Source: Variovorax paradoxus
GTDB taxonomy: Bacteria; Pseudomonadota; Gammaproteobacteria; Burkholderiales; Burkholderiaceae_C
Assembly (NCBI RefSeq): GCF_022009635.1
Contig: NZ_CP091716.1
Span: 2,805,001-2,869,000, forward strand
Direction of reading: 5' to 3'
Length of the DNA: 64,000 nt
This document shows, one piece after another, positions 1 to 8,693 of the stretch. The notes beneath the pieces are model-generated. The model was not told where the DNA came from. It made no database searches and worked only from the letters and a program-made list of their open reading frames with translations. Positions within the stretch are counted from its first letter, which is position 1. Each line of letters begins with the position of its first letter. The position numbers and the translations under genes were made by a program.

Positions 1-3000
1 CTGACTTGCGCCGTACAGACACCGCATACGATCTTCTAGGGCGCGTCACCTCTCAAGCGTTGGCGGAGCGCGCGCCTCAAGACAGCCCCTGGGCGCTGCA
101 GCGTCCCGTGATCAACCAGAACGTTGACCGTTGGGGCAACGTCGTGAGCATCAGCGATCCGCGCTCGACCGGATGGATCACGCACTATCGCTATAACGCC
201 AACAACCAGTTGACCACGCAGATCCAGACGGATCGCGATGGCAATTCGGGTGTCGATGCGTACGGCAACATCGTCAACTCCAACGCCGCTGTGACGAGGA
301 TCTATTACGACGCGATGGGTCGTCAGGTGGCGGTGCGCGATGCCAACGAACGCATCAATGGCCAGGAGTGGGATGCCGGTGGAAACCTTGTACGCGAACT
401 GCATGCTGACGGCAACGGTGTCAGCACCGGCGTGGTCAGCCATGCCTACGACGCTTTCGGAAACAAGGTCCGCACCATCGATGCCGAAGGAAAGAGAAAA
501 CGGTTCCTCAGCGACAAGTTCAATCGTTCTCTCAAGACCGTGCACGAGGCCGTGGCGGTCTACCAAGGCGCCAGCCTGGAAGTCGTGCCGCAAGGCAGTC
601 GCGAAGTCGTGGAGACCAACACCTGGGACGCCGCGGGCCGCAAGACCAGCCAGACGAACGGCAACGGCGACACCATTCGCTACGCCTACGACCCGCGCGG
701 CAACCTCATTCGCACGACCCTTGCCGAAGGCGAGGTGACCAGGGCCGCCTACGATGCGCGCAACCGCAAGATCATCGAAATGGATGGCAACGGTGCATTG
801 GCCACATGGAAGTACGACTACTTTGGCCGACTGCAGGGCCGAAGCGACATCGGCGGTGCCACATACAGCTACAGCTACGACAACGCCAGGCAGTTGACCC
901 GCCAGACGAGCACCAATTCTTCCAACGTGGTGACATTCCCCGGCACTTCGAACCCGACCCAGGATTTGAGCTACCAATACGACGGTGCGGGTCAGCTGTT
1001 GCAGGTTCACGATGCGAGCCTGGGCAAGACCTCCCGTTATTCCTACGACCTGGCCGGCCGCCGTGTGCGCGAAACCACTGAGCAGGCAGGTGTTTCCTAC
1101 CAGGACAACAGCATTGCCTACGACGCGTTGGGCCGCATGCGTTGGGTGAGCGACAGCGGGGGGCGTGCAACCGTCGAAATCGAGCACGACAAGGTCGGCA
1201 ACCGCACGCGTATCCACACGCGCGTGAACGACCCCGCCACGGGCGTTGGCGCCGACAACGACAGGTACTTCGCCTATGACGCGATGAACCGCCAGACCCT
1301 GGTGGATTCCGCGAGCGCCGATGGCAGCGCGCTGGGCCCCGATGGGCACCGCCTGGCCTATGACTACAACGGCAACCGCACCAAGGACACCAGCACGGGC
1401 ACGCACCTGGCGTTGGTCGACGGCCAGTGGAGCAGCGTCGAAGGAGAGACGACTGAGGAATACACCTACGACCGCATGAACCGCCTGTCTACCGTTACGC
1501 GCGACGGCGTGAAGGTAGACGAGCGCCTCTACGACGGTGCCAGCCGCGTGGTGGCCAGCGGCGTGGTGACCAGCACGACCCATTCCGTGGGATTGGCCTT
1601 CGACTATGCGGTCGCGCACATGGCCGCCAACGGCGCGCCTTACTACGCGCTGGCCGGCGGTGCGATCGACGGGCGCATCAACACATACAACAAGAACGGC
1701 CAGCTGCTGGGCCAGAACCGCTACGAGTACGGGATAAAGCGCGACAGCACCATCTATGACAACGGTGCGCACAACCTGGACGCCTTGGGTTTCGAAAAAG
1801 GATCTGTCATCGGCTACGACAAGGCGGGCAACCTGCTGGGCTACTTCAGCGGCTATCTCGTGCCGGGCAGCACCAGCTTCACCCACGCGATCAACAACGT
1901 GGGGCGCGCCGACGGCTACCGCACGGATTCGACCTGGGTGCGCAATGGCACGGTGGGAACCGCCAATAGTGCGAACGCGGAAGGCCGTGGCTTTCATACC
2001 TTCGATGCCAACGGCCAAACGGCTGCAACGGGCGACTCGAACTTCCAGTTGCTGGGCAAGGACAACCGCATCTTCGTCAACGACGCGAACGGGACGACGC
2101 TGTACACGCGCTACATGGGCGGCCAGGCGCAACGCCAGTTGGTGGTCAACGGCGAAGTGCTGGGGCGCTACGGGCTGAGCGTGAACGAACAGGTGCTGGT
2201 GAGCCCGCCGAATCTGCCGCGAGTCTTTGCGCCTCAGGCAAGCTTCGGATTCGGCTACCGGCCCATCGACGAGGGCCATCCCGCGGCCACGCCGGGCAGC
2301 TACGCGGTGCGCGAGGGAGACACGCTGCAGGGCATTGCCAAGAGCGTGTATGGCGACTCGAGCCTGTGGTATTTGCTGGCGGAAGCGAATGGCGTTGCCA
2401 GCGGCAGCGAGTTGCAGCGGGGCCAGGTGCTGATCGTGCCCACGCATGTGAGCAGCGCGAACAATGCGAGCACCTTCAAGCCCTACGACCCGAGCAAGAT
2501 CATCGGCGACACCAGTCCGGCGCTGATGGCGATGCCGGGGGGAGGGGGCAAGGAGGGTTGTGGTGGGTTTGGGCAGGTCATTGTGGCTGTCGTTGCCGTG
2601 GTGGTGGCGGCAGTCACTCAGCAGTGGTACCTCACGAGCGTCTTGAACGTGTCGGGAGGAATTGCGGGTGCGATCAGTAGTGGTGCCTATGGCAGTTTGG
2701 CCGTGTCTGGTGCAATCGGCGGTATTGCAGGCTCTGTTGCCAGCCAGGGCGTGGGCATTGCCATCGGCGCACAGGAATCGTTCAGCTGGAAGGGCGTGGC
2801 ACTGGGGGCGCTGGGGGGCGCCATCTCCGCAGGGCTTGGGGCTACGGGTCTGGGGAGCGCGGTGGCCAAGGCGACTACACCCCTCGTGGGCAGGATCGTC
2901 ACGCAAGCGCTGTCGAATGCGGCCACACAAGGCATCGCCGTGGTGACGGGGCTGCAGGACAAGTTCAACTGGAGATCGGTCGCCGCATCCGCAGCCAGTG

Positions 3001-4598
3001 CAGGTGTCAGCCAGGCACTGAATGCAGCGATGGACTACAACCCGCTCAATGGCTTCGAGATCGAAAAGAGCCTGGCCTCGGGTCTGGGCGGAAGCCTTGT
3101 GGTGCAGGCTGTGCGCGGCGGCAAGATCAGTGCGGCTGCGCTGGCGTCTGACGCTTTCGGCAATGTGTTGGGTGACGCCATTACGACAGCCAATGGGCTG
3201 CGCTCGAAAGCTCTGGATGATCAGGCAGCGGCCGATGCACGGAGCGGCCGTACACAGAACCTTGCTCAGCTTCGAGCTTGGGCGGGCGGGTATTCAGGCG
3301 ATGGTGTTGGAGTGGGAGATCGAGGTACCGATACTGCGCCGGTGCGGCCTTTCTTGATGAACGGCGAGACTGTCAATTCATCGACAGCATCGATGTTCCC
3401 CACACCACAGATTGTGTCAAGCGGCCCGTCTTATGTGCTGTATGACAACACGGCCGAGACGAGAGGAATAGCGCCGCAAGGAGTGGGGAACGTGATCGGA
3501 AATGTGGATGTGTCCGGTACCGGCACGATCACGCCCTATCAGGGCATCGGCGCCAATCTCATAGAGACCTTTAGTACTGGCCTATCACTGAGCGAAAAAT
3601 GGAAAATGGCGTCGGGGCAAATCAAGTATGCCTATCGCGGATCGAACTTAGCTCAGGGCGCGGTGCAGATCCTTGGCGGTGGACTGGAAGTCTGGGGCGC
3701 TACAACCTTGAGCGCAACTGGAGTTGGGGCGATCGTCGGAGTTCCAATGGCGCTTCATGGTGGCGACAACATTGGGACCGGTCTCAATCGAATGTTGGGT
3801 TTGGGCGACGGTACGACCTTGACGTATCAGGGTACTTATGCATTAACGGGCTCCTCAACTGCTGCGAGTTTCGTCGATCAAGGGATTTCGTTCGCTGGCG
3901 GAGTTGCAAGTCTGGCGAGCAGTATGAGAAGCGCTTGGACGATCACGGCTGCCGATAAGGCAGCCGGATTGCGTTATGAAGCTGCCCAAGCCTTGGCGCT
4001 ACTTGACAATGCCGGCTCCAGCATATTTATATCCGGCGCAGCCTCTGTCGGGAGACTGCCGGCGGCATGGGGAAAGACGCCGCATGCGACTGAGTTCCTG
4101 TATACATCGAATAGGACTGTTCCGCTTTCAATCGAATCCGCTTTGAATCAGGCGGACGAATTCGGAGCGCTTAGAGGAAGTCTAGTCGACTACAAAATAC
4201 GGCCCAACGGAAGCGTTACGGTAGATCATGGGGGAGGCTTATTTATCAATTACAGAGCAGTTTCCGACGAGGCATTTGATGCCTTTCACGGTTCGAACAG
4301 GCTAGCCGCATACCGAACACCTCAAGAATTTCTTCAAAATAAGCTAATCTCCTGGAGCGATGCGTTTGAAGGTGGTGTGGTGAATGTGCATATACGTCAA
4401 AGCACCCTTTTGAGTGACCGAGCCTCTGTTGCTGCCTTGGGTCACGAGTATGGCGAATTACAGACCGTCTTTGGAAGGGTTGGCAACGGGTCTTACACGA
4501 TAGGAAAATGGGACTCATTCATTAATGGCGCACATGAGCAAGTTGTTCCCAAGGTAGATAGAATTATTGGAAATATGATTATCGGCGGAGGTAGATAA
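1..4598 (+). CDS. RHS/YD-repeat polymorphic toxin with LysM domain (5' partial)
   Basis: The reading frame is open from the first bases, so the N-terminus lies outside the window. Numbering from a TTG at 6, residues 1 to about 700 are RHS/YD repeats (YDALGR, YDRMNR, YDYNGNR types), which form the cocoon that encloses a toxin. A LysM peptidoglycan-binding domain follows at about 766-815 (REGDTLQGIAKSVYG). Next come a Gly-rich linker and hydrophobic Gly/Ala segments at about 850-1050 that may help membrane passage. I do not see the usual DPxGL motif that ends many RHS cores. The last 250 or so residues are a variable tip of lower GC, with GHEYGE at about 1479-1484, an HExxE motif compatible with a metallopeptidase but unproven. 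The stop overlaps the next ATG by one base. Delivery (type VI or other) cannot be told from this window. Confidence 0.9.
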   Translation, partial: DLRRTDTAYDLLGRVTSQALAERAPQDSPWALQRPVINQNVDRWGNVVSISDPRSTGWITHYRYNANNQLTTQIQTDRDGNSGVDAYGNIVNSNAAVTRIYYDAMGRQVAVRDANERINGQEWDAGGNLVRELHADGNGVSTGVVSHAYDAFGNKVRTIDAEGKRKRFLSDKFNRSLKTVHEAVAVYQGASLEVVPQGSREVVETNTWDAAGRKTSQTNGNGDTIRYAYDPRGNLIRTTLAEGEVTRAAYDARNRKIIEMDGNGALATWKYDYFGRLQGRSDIGGATYSYSYDNARQLTRQTSTNSSNVVTFPGTSNPTQDLSYQYDGAGQLLQVHDASLGKTSRYSYDLAGRRVRETTEQAGVSYQDNSIAYDALGRMRWVSDSGGRATVEIEHDKVGNRTRIHTRVNDPATGVGADNDRYFAYDAMNRQTLVDSASADGSALGPDGHRLAYDYNGNRTKDTSTGTHLALVDGQWSSVEGETTEEYTYDRMNRLSTVTRDGVKVDERLYDGASRVVASGVVTSTTHSVGLAFDYAVAHMAANGAPYYALAGGAIDGRINTYNKNGQLLGQNRYEYGIKRDSTIYDNGAHNLDALGFEKGSVIGYDKAGNLLGYFSGYLVPGSTSFTHAINNVGRADGYRTDSTWVRNGTVGTANSANAEGRGFHTFDANGQTAATGDSNFQLLGKDNRIFVNDANGTTLYTRYMGGQAQRQLVVNGEVLGRYGLSVNEQVLVSPPNLPRVFAPQASFGFGYRPIDEGHPAATPGSYAVREGDTLQGIAKSVYGDSSLWYLLAEANGVASGSELQRGQVLIVPTHVSSANNASTFKPYDPSKIIGDTSPALMAMPGGGGKEGCGGFGQVIVAVVAVVVAAVTQQWYLTSVLNVSGGIAGAISSGAYGSLAVSGAIGGIAGSVASQGVGIAIGAQESFSWKGVALGALGGAISAGLGATGLGSAVAKATTPLVGRIVTQALSNAATQGIAVVTGLQDKFNWRSVAASAASAGVSQALNAAMDYNPLNGFEIEKSLASGLGGSLVVQAVRGGKISAAALASDAFGNVLGDAITTANGLRSKALDDQAAADARSGRTQNLAQLRAWAGGYSGDGVGVGDRGTDTAPVRPFLMNGETVNSSTASMFPTPQIVSSGPSYVLYDNTAETRGIAPQGVGNVIGNVDVSGTGTITPYQGIGANLIETFSTGLSLSEKWKMASGQIKYAYRGSNLAQGAVQILGGGLEVWGATTLSATGVGAIVGVPMALHGGDNIGTGLNRMLGLGDGTTLTYQGTYALTGSSTAASFVDQGISFAGGVASLASSMRSAWTITAADKAAGLRYEAAQALALLDNAGSSIFISGAASVGRLPAAWGKTPHATEFLYTSNRTVPLSIESALNQADEFGALRGSLVDYKIRPNGSVTVDHGGGLFINYRAVSDEAFDAFHGSNRLAAYRTPQEFLQNKLISWSDAFEGGVVNVHIRQSTLLSDRASVAALGHEYGELQTVFGRVGNGSYTIGKWDSFINGAHEQVVPKVDRIIGNMIIGGGR

Positions 4599-4966
4599 TG
4601 TTGGCATCGTTGAAAATTTCCGCTCTGCAACGAGAAAATTCTTGGCGTGATTACGGGTTTTCTCCTTCATACTTGGCGGATTTTGTGCTCTCTGAATTGG
4701 CGGTGCTCAGTGTTGATGAGTATTCGCTTCAAGAAATATTCTCCAAGCCTGCGATACAAGCATTGCTTAGCTATTCTTGTAAAAGTATTAACGCATATCG
4801 ATCAGGTAGTGCATTAAGTTCGTTAGGCTCGGGCGGTGTAGTAGCTCGCCCTTCTGATGAGGGAAGAAAGCTCGAAATGTTGTTGAGGTCCTGGGCCGGA
4901 AAAGGATGGATTTTTATTTCAGAGGTGGATGGAGAAAATTCCTTCATCGCAGAGCTTATGGAGTAG
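4598..4966 (+). CDS. Candidate immunity protein to the upstream RHS toxin
   Basis: This 122-residue protein starts at an ATG sharing one base with the RHS stop codon (TAATG), so the two are almost certainly translated together. It has no signal peptide or membrane segment and reads as a small soluble mostly helical protein (ADFVLSELAVLSVDEYSLQE), ending WIFISEVDGENSFIAELME. It is AT-richer than the RHS core, as is the toxin tip just before it. I recognise no family. The immunity role is inferred from position, size and composition only. Confidence 0.7.
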   Translation: MLASLKISALQRENSWRDYGFSPSYLADFVLSELAVLSVDEYSLQEIFSKPAIQALLSYSCKSINAYRSGSALSSLGSGGVVARPSDEGRKLEMLLRSWAGKGWIFISEVDGENSFIAELME

Positions 4967-4985
4967 CAGAAAATATTTGAATGCA

Positions 4986-5336
4986 CTGAAGGCTCCTCAA
5001 ATACCGCGAGTTTCGTCGATCAGGGGATTTCATTCGCAGGCGGTAGGGCAGGTCAAGCGACAGTCTGAACGCGCTTGGACGGTCACGCCCATAGATACGG
5101 AAGTTGCTCTACGCTGGAAGACGAGCCAAGCCTCGCGAGCAATCGGTGATGTATCTGCGGCGCGAGTAGTTAGTGGCGTGCTGGATAGCACAGCGGCTGC
5201 AGGTGAGGCTGCGATAAAGCGCGCAGATTTCATCTTCATGTTGAGGCCTGCTCCTCCAAACGGCTCCGCCTCCTCTTCCTTCCCGATGGATGAAGTAATT
5301 GGTGAGAGCGACATAAAAGCACCCAACAGCATCTGA
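4986..5336 (+). pseudogene. Orphan (displaced) RHS C-terminal tip, frameshifted
   Basis: From about 4990 the DNA resembles the intact RHS gene near 3847-3950: both encode ASFVDQGISFAGG, and further on both have GCGCTTGGACG-TCACG. In this copy the matching frame meets a TGA at 5066-5068, and the similarity continues in another frame (codons in phase with 5061), so a frameshift lies between about 5041 and 5061. The later frame runs to a stop at 5334-5336 through sequence unlike the first tip (SQASRAIGDVSAARVVSG). This fits an older toxin tip left behind after a new one was recombined onto the RHS core. There is no start codon and no core, so it is unlikely to be expressed alone. Confidence 0.7.
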
Positions 5337-5398
5337 ACGTTTACTACCGAGGCGACTGCGGTCTATTGCGGTGGTCAGCCCTGCGCTGGACCTAGTCA

Positions 5399-5836
5399 AT
5401 GGGTGTGTTTTGCCAAAATTTGCTCTGCGACCTGTTATTTTTGCAAAAAGACCACGGAGTCGATGTAAATGCTAAAAATTGGGATGACAAAGAATTTGTC
5501 GGTAAGATGATTGGTGATGTTGTGCTGGCGCGTTTTCTCGGATTTAAACCTGAAACCCAAGCAATTGTGCGCAATACGCTCCAGTATTTACTTGCGACTA
5601 AAAGCGCAAGCGATGAGTTTTGGGATATTGTTTGGGGGTCAAGCTCGGCGCCCATTTTTCGCGCTAATTTGAAGGTGAAGGGCTTTGCGGAGCATTATTG
5701 CGAGCTTCTTTTCAACAACGAACCTTTGCCTTCGGTAGAGCGATTGAAGGGCTATCACGTGAATCATGAAATGCAGTTGCCCAATCGATTGGATTGGATC
5801 GATGTGGCAATATTTCTGGGAATTTTCCAACGGTAA
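5399..5836 (+). CDS. Orphan immunity-like small protein
   Basis: This is a 145-residue open frame downstream of the displaced RHS tip. An in-frame TAG lies at 5393-5395 immediately before the ATG, so the start cannot move upstream, and no clear ribosome binding site is seen; the 5' end may be damaged. The protein is soluble-looking and acidic to neutral (DDKEFVGKMIGDVVLARFLGFKPETQAIVRN), with low GC like the first immunity candidate. I do not recognise a family. Its position after an orphan tip suggests an immunity gene kept for protection against relatives carrying the old toxin. That is inference. Confidence 0.55.
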   Translation: MGVFCQNLLCDLLFLQKDHGVDVNAKNWDDKEFVGKMIGDVVLARFLGFKPETQAIVRNTLQYLLATKSASDEFWDIVWGSSSAPIFRANLKVKGFAEHYCELLFNNEPLPSVERLKGYHVNHEMQLPNRLDWIDVAIFLGIFQR

Positions 5837-5876
5837 AGAAATCCGGTTAAAGCGGATTTCGCGGATGCTAGTGGTG

Positions 5877-5918
5877 GTATGCTGGGCTCCGATGGAGATC
5901 GCCTGATCTAATAAGACG
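5877..5918 (+). pseudogene. RHS core remnant (left part)
   Basis: The sequence GCTGGGCTCCGATGGAGATC and its continuation match the intact RHS gene near 1330-1373 with roughly three quarters identity by eye; it reads LGSDGDRLI where the gene reads LGPDGHRLA. Two stop codons (TAATAA) follow at once, so it is dead coding sequence. Confidence 0.55.
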
Positions 5919-6296
5919 GTGCGCCGAGCCAGATGCGTTTGGCAACGCCAGGAGGCTAAATTCGAGGTCGGATTTAAATTTCAGACCGCTTAGGCTTTCA
6001 CCTGTACGAAACCACGCTGTAGAGAAAGCCTTGAGAGGCGATGCTTACTCCATTGGGCCAAGCAGGATCAAGGCCCCCTCGCATGCTGTCAGCGTCGAGC
6101 GAAGTTTGCTCATTCAGTGGTCGGCATTAAGTTGACATCAACGGACTCATGCAACGTGGTCAAACGTTGTAGACGGTCACCTGTATCTGAGGAAGTACTA
6201 TGCTGAAATTCGAGATGCCGCCCGACATCTTTTTTTTGCCAATTAGAGATAACTACCCGCTGCAATTTCTCGTGTTCATATTGCGCGGGTCCTGCC

Positions 6297-6596
6297 ATGA
6301 ATCAGCAGGATATGGCATGGAAAAAATTCTCGGCCATCATCGGCACTCTTTCGATGCAGTGTTCACACTGCACTGTTTCACCGCAAGATAAGGGCGAGCC
6401 TTCGTTACATCCCCTGTTTTGGCGCATGGCGGACTATGTAATTGCTAACGGCCACACGCCGTATTCGATCCTCAACAGTAGTCGTATCGAGGCAACACGT
6501 ATTGCCAACAAATTTCCACGCATGGGTATTTCATTAGATACGCTGGACCTAGATACAGCGAACGCATTGGCCGCCAAAACTTGCCTAAGGTACTGA
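6297..6596 (+). CDS. Hypothetical small open frame
   Basis: This 99-residue frame contains a protein-like stretch (RMADYVIANGHTPYSILN, then RIANKFPRMGISLDTLDLDT). After its stop, another frame continues with LSNLEELAAAMGSARITVMS, which looks like the rest of the same protein after a frameshift. No Shine-Dalgarno precedes the ATG at 6297 and no family is recognised. It is probably a fragment of a decayed gene, perhaps a toxin or immunity gene given its location. Confidence 0.25.
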   Translation: MNQQDMAWKKFSAIIGTLSMQCSHCTVSPQDKGEPSLHPLFWRMADYVIANGHTPYSILNSSRIEATRIANKFPRMGISLDTLDLDTANALAAKTCLRY

Positions 6597-6734
6597 GCAA
6601 CCTCGAGGAACTCGCTGCAGCCATGGGGTCAGCCCGCATCACGGTCATGTCGATAGACTTGGGGCAACCGCTCGGCCCGCTGCGCGCTTGGGTCCGTTCG
6701 CGCGGATTTGGCCGTCACAGGAACTCAGATCCAT

Positions 6735-6778
6735 AGCAATTACACCAAGGACACGAGCGGGAGCGCGCACCTGACGGT
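6735..6778 (+). pseudogene. RHS core remnant (right part)
   Basis: Sequence around AATTACACCAAGGACACGAG matches the intact RHS gene near 1372-1413, reading NYTKDTSGSAHL against NRTKDTSTGTHL. In the intact gene this stretch directly follows the part matched by the remnant at 5877-5918. The two pieces therefore look like one core sequence now separated by about 820 bases. Confidence 0.5.
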
Positions 6779-6860
6779 ATCAATGGCACGCGGGCCAGCA
6801 TCAAAGGGAAGCGACTCGTGTGTTCGGACCGAAGCCACGCAATTCAACAGTCCGCCGGGG

Positions 6861-6889
6861 ATTGCGCGTGTGTGCAACACACGCGCAAT
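6861..6889. terminator. 13-bp perfect hairpin after the minus-strand gene
   Basis: ATTGCGCGTGTGT, a 3-base loop GCA, then the exact reverse complement ACACACGCGCAAT. It sits 11 bases past the stop codon of the minus-strand gene ending at 6900. There is no T-run on either side, so it is not a classical intrinsic terminator; it may be an mRNA-stabilising stem or a factor-assisted stop. Confidence 0.45.
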
Positions 6890-6899
6890 GCGCGAAAAC

Positions 6900-7508
6900 T
6901 CAAGGCTGGGCCGGCACTGCGGCAAGCACGCGACTCAGCGCAACCGGGTCACCCACCACGGTTTTCACCAGCCCCTTGTCGTCAAAGTTCACCTGGAACT
7001 CCGACCAGCTGTCGCGCCAGTAGCGCCACACCGGCGCGTCGAGGCTGGGGTTCTCGCTGGCGATCGGGTAGCCGATGGCCATCAGCACCTGTTCGCGCGT
7101 CATGCCGGGCATCACCTTGGCGGCCAGGATGGCCTCGCGCACGGCGGGCGCGAAAGCGGCCATCTTCTGCTTCGGGTCTTGAGTGACGACGTAGCGCTGC
7201 GCGAATTCCGGCAAGGTGATGTTGCGGCTGTAGTCGTTCTTGATGCGCTGCGGCTTGCCGCCCAGATCGAGGCTGAACCAGCGGAAGTCGTAGGCCGTGA
7301 TGCGCGCCGGCGTGCCCACTGCCACGATGCTCGTGCCCTGCTCGTCGTAGTTGATGTCGCTGATCGAATCGCCGTACGTGCGCATGTTGCAGCACAGGTA
7401 GCCGTTGATCATCGGGCCGGGCGGCGGCGACGGGCGCTGGGCCTGGACGACGGTCGCGGTCAGGGCGGTGGCAGCCAGCAAGGTGGCGGCCGCAAGGCGG
7501 TTGAGCAT
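6900..7508 (-). CDS. Secreted BamE/SmpA-like small protein
   Basis: 202 residues. The N-terminus is a clear Sec signal (LAAATLLAATALTATVVQAQ) with likely cleavage after VQA. The C-terminal half carries VMPGMTREQVLMAIGYP followed by W-YWRDSWSEFQVNFDDKGLV, the pattern of the SmpA/OmlA (BamE-like) fold: a GMT-xx-V helix, then strands ending with a FDDKG turn. There is no lipobox, so it is probably a free periplasmic protein. It stands alone on the minus strand; the true partner or function is unknown. Confidence 0.75.
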   Translation of the reverse strand: MLNRLAAATLLAATALTATVVQAQRPSPPPGPMINGYLCCNMRTYGDSISDINYDEQGTSIVAVGTPARITAYDFRWFSLDLGGKPQRIKNDYSRNITLPEFAQRYVVTQDPKQKMAAFAPAVREAILAAKVMPGMTREQVLMAIGYPIASENPSLDAPVWRYWRDSWSEFQVNFDDKGLVKTVVGDPVALSRVLAAVPAQP

Positions 7509-7710
7509 GGATTTCCCTCGGAGTCTTGTTGGAATGGCTGCGGGGCGCAGCCGGGGAAATTCTAGGCAGAATGGCCGTGCATAGCTATCGAAAACGTAGC
7601 ACGCAGCTGCCGTTCAGGTTCCCGGTTCACAATGCGCACCCGGCCCGAGGGCCGGCCCGTTTTCCCGAATTCCAGTCAGCGCCAAAAGAGCGAAAAGAAA
7701 GAGCCTACCG

Positions 7711-8673
7711 ATGGCGATCCAGTGGTTCCCCGGTCACATGTATGCGACCCAGAAGGCCATCACCGAGCGGGTGAAAGACATCGATGTGGTCATCGAATTG
7801 CTCGATGCACGCCTGCCCGGCTCCAGCGCCAACCCCATGCTGGCCGAGCTCACCGCCCGCCGGCCCAGCCTGAAGGTGCTCAACAAGCAGGACCTGGCCG
7901 ACCCCGAGCGCACCGTGCGCTGGCTCGCGCACTACAACGCGCTGCCCGACACCCGCGCCATCGGCCTCGACGCCAGCCAGACCACGCCCGCGCAGCAGCT
8001 GGTGAAGGCCTGCCACGAACTCTCGCCCAACCGCGGCGGCATGGCCAAGCCGATGCGCGTGCTGATCTGCGGCATTCCCAACGTGGGCAAGTCGACCCTG
8101 ATCAACACGCTCACCGGCGGGCGCAAGGCCAAGACCGGCGACGAGGCCGGCATCACCAAGCTCGAACAGCGCATCACGCTGGCCGACGACTTCTACCTGT
8201 GGGACACGCCCGGCATGCTGTGGCCGCGCATCATCGTGCCCAAGAGCGGCTACAACCTGGCCGCCAGCGGCGCCGTGGGGCGCAACGCCTTCGACGAGGA
8301 AGAAGTGGCGCTCGAGCTGCTCAACTACCTGAAGGTGCACTACGGCGCGGGCGTGGCCGCGCGCTTCAAGCTGGTGGAGCTCGACGCCCCCACCATGGCC
8401 GAGATGAAGGACGAGGCGCTGCTCGACACCATCGGCCGAAAGCGCGGCGCGCTGCTGGGCAAGGGGCGCGTCAATCTGCAGAAGGCCGCGGAAATCGTCA
8501 TGCACGAATTCCGCGCCGGCAATCTGGGGCGCATCACGCTCGAGACGCCTGAAGAGTTTGCAGGTTGGCTGGCCGCTGGGCAGCTCGCCGATGCCGAACG
8601 CGCGGCGAAGAAGGCCGCGCGAAAGCAGAAGGGCAAGCCCAGGCCGGAGGCAACGGCCGGGCAGGACGGCTGA
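7711..8673 (+). CDS. ylqF: Ribosome biogenesis GTPase YlqF/RbgA
   Basis: 320 residues, the usual family length. The G motifs are circularly permuted: NKQD (G4) at 58-61 comes before the P-loop GIPNVGKST (G1) at 121-129, with DTPG (G3) at 165-168. The N-terminus IQWFPGHMYATQKAI is the hallmark of the family. RbgA/YlqF GTPases assist late assembly of the large ribosomal subunit. The C-terminal extension is basic (KKAARKQKGKPRPE), suited to rRNA binding. The ATG follows an AAAGAGCCTACCG leader. The next gene starts 20 bases after the stop. Confidence 0.92.
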   Translation: MAIQWFPGHMYATQKAITERVKDIDVVIELLDARLPGSSANPMLAELTARRPSLKVLNKQDLADPERTVRWLAHYNALPDTRAIGLDASQTTPAQQLVKACHELSPNRGGMAKPMRVLICGIPNVGKSTLINTLTGGRKAKTGDEAGITKLEQRITLADDFYLWDTPGMLWPRIIVPKSGYNLAASGAVGRNAFDEEEVALELLNYLKVHYGAGVAARFKLVELDAPTMAEMKDEALLDTIGRKRGALLGKGRVNLQKAAEIVMHEFRAGNLGRITLETPEEFAGWLAAGQLADAERAAKKAARKQKGKPRPEATAGQDG

Positions 8674-8693
8674 GCGCGCGCGAGGCTGCCGCG

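Larger units (their letters stand above)
5837..6899. other. Degenerate intergenic region with RHS remnants
   Basis: This is about 1 kb with no convincing full-length gene. Short open frames occur (for example 6200-6391 and 6297-6596, plus strand) without good start sites or recognisable domains. GC is lower than in the flanking housekeeping genes. Two short stretches, about 5877-5918 and 6735-6778, match neighbouring parts of the RHS core, so the region is probably the eroded end of an RHS array. No transposase, terminal inverted repeats or tRNA were seen. Confidence 0.6.

Noticed and set aside
36..2930. 964-residue open frame on the minus strand
   Set aside because: It is antisense to the RHS repeats, rich in Arg, His and Val, with no start site or domain; it arises from high GC at third positions of the real gene.
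5837..6899. Insertion sequence in the degenerate region
   Set aside because: No transposase motif, terminal inverted repeats or target duplication could be found.
6708..7565. 285-residue plus-strand open frame
   Set aside because: It is antisense to the BamE-like gene, which has a signal peptide and conserved motifs.
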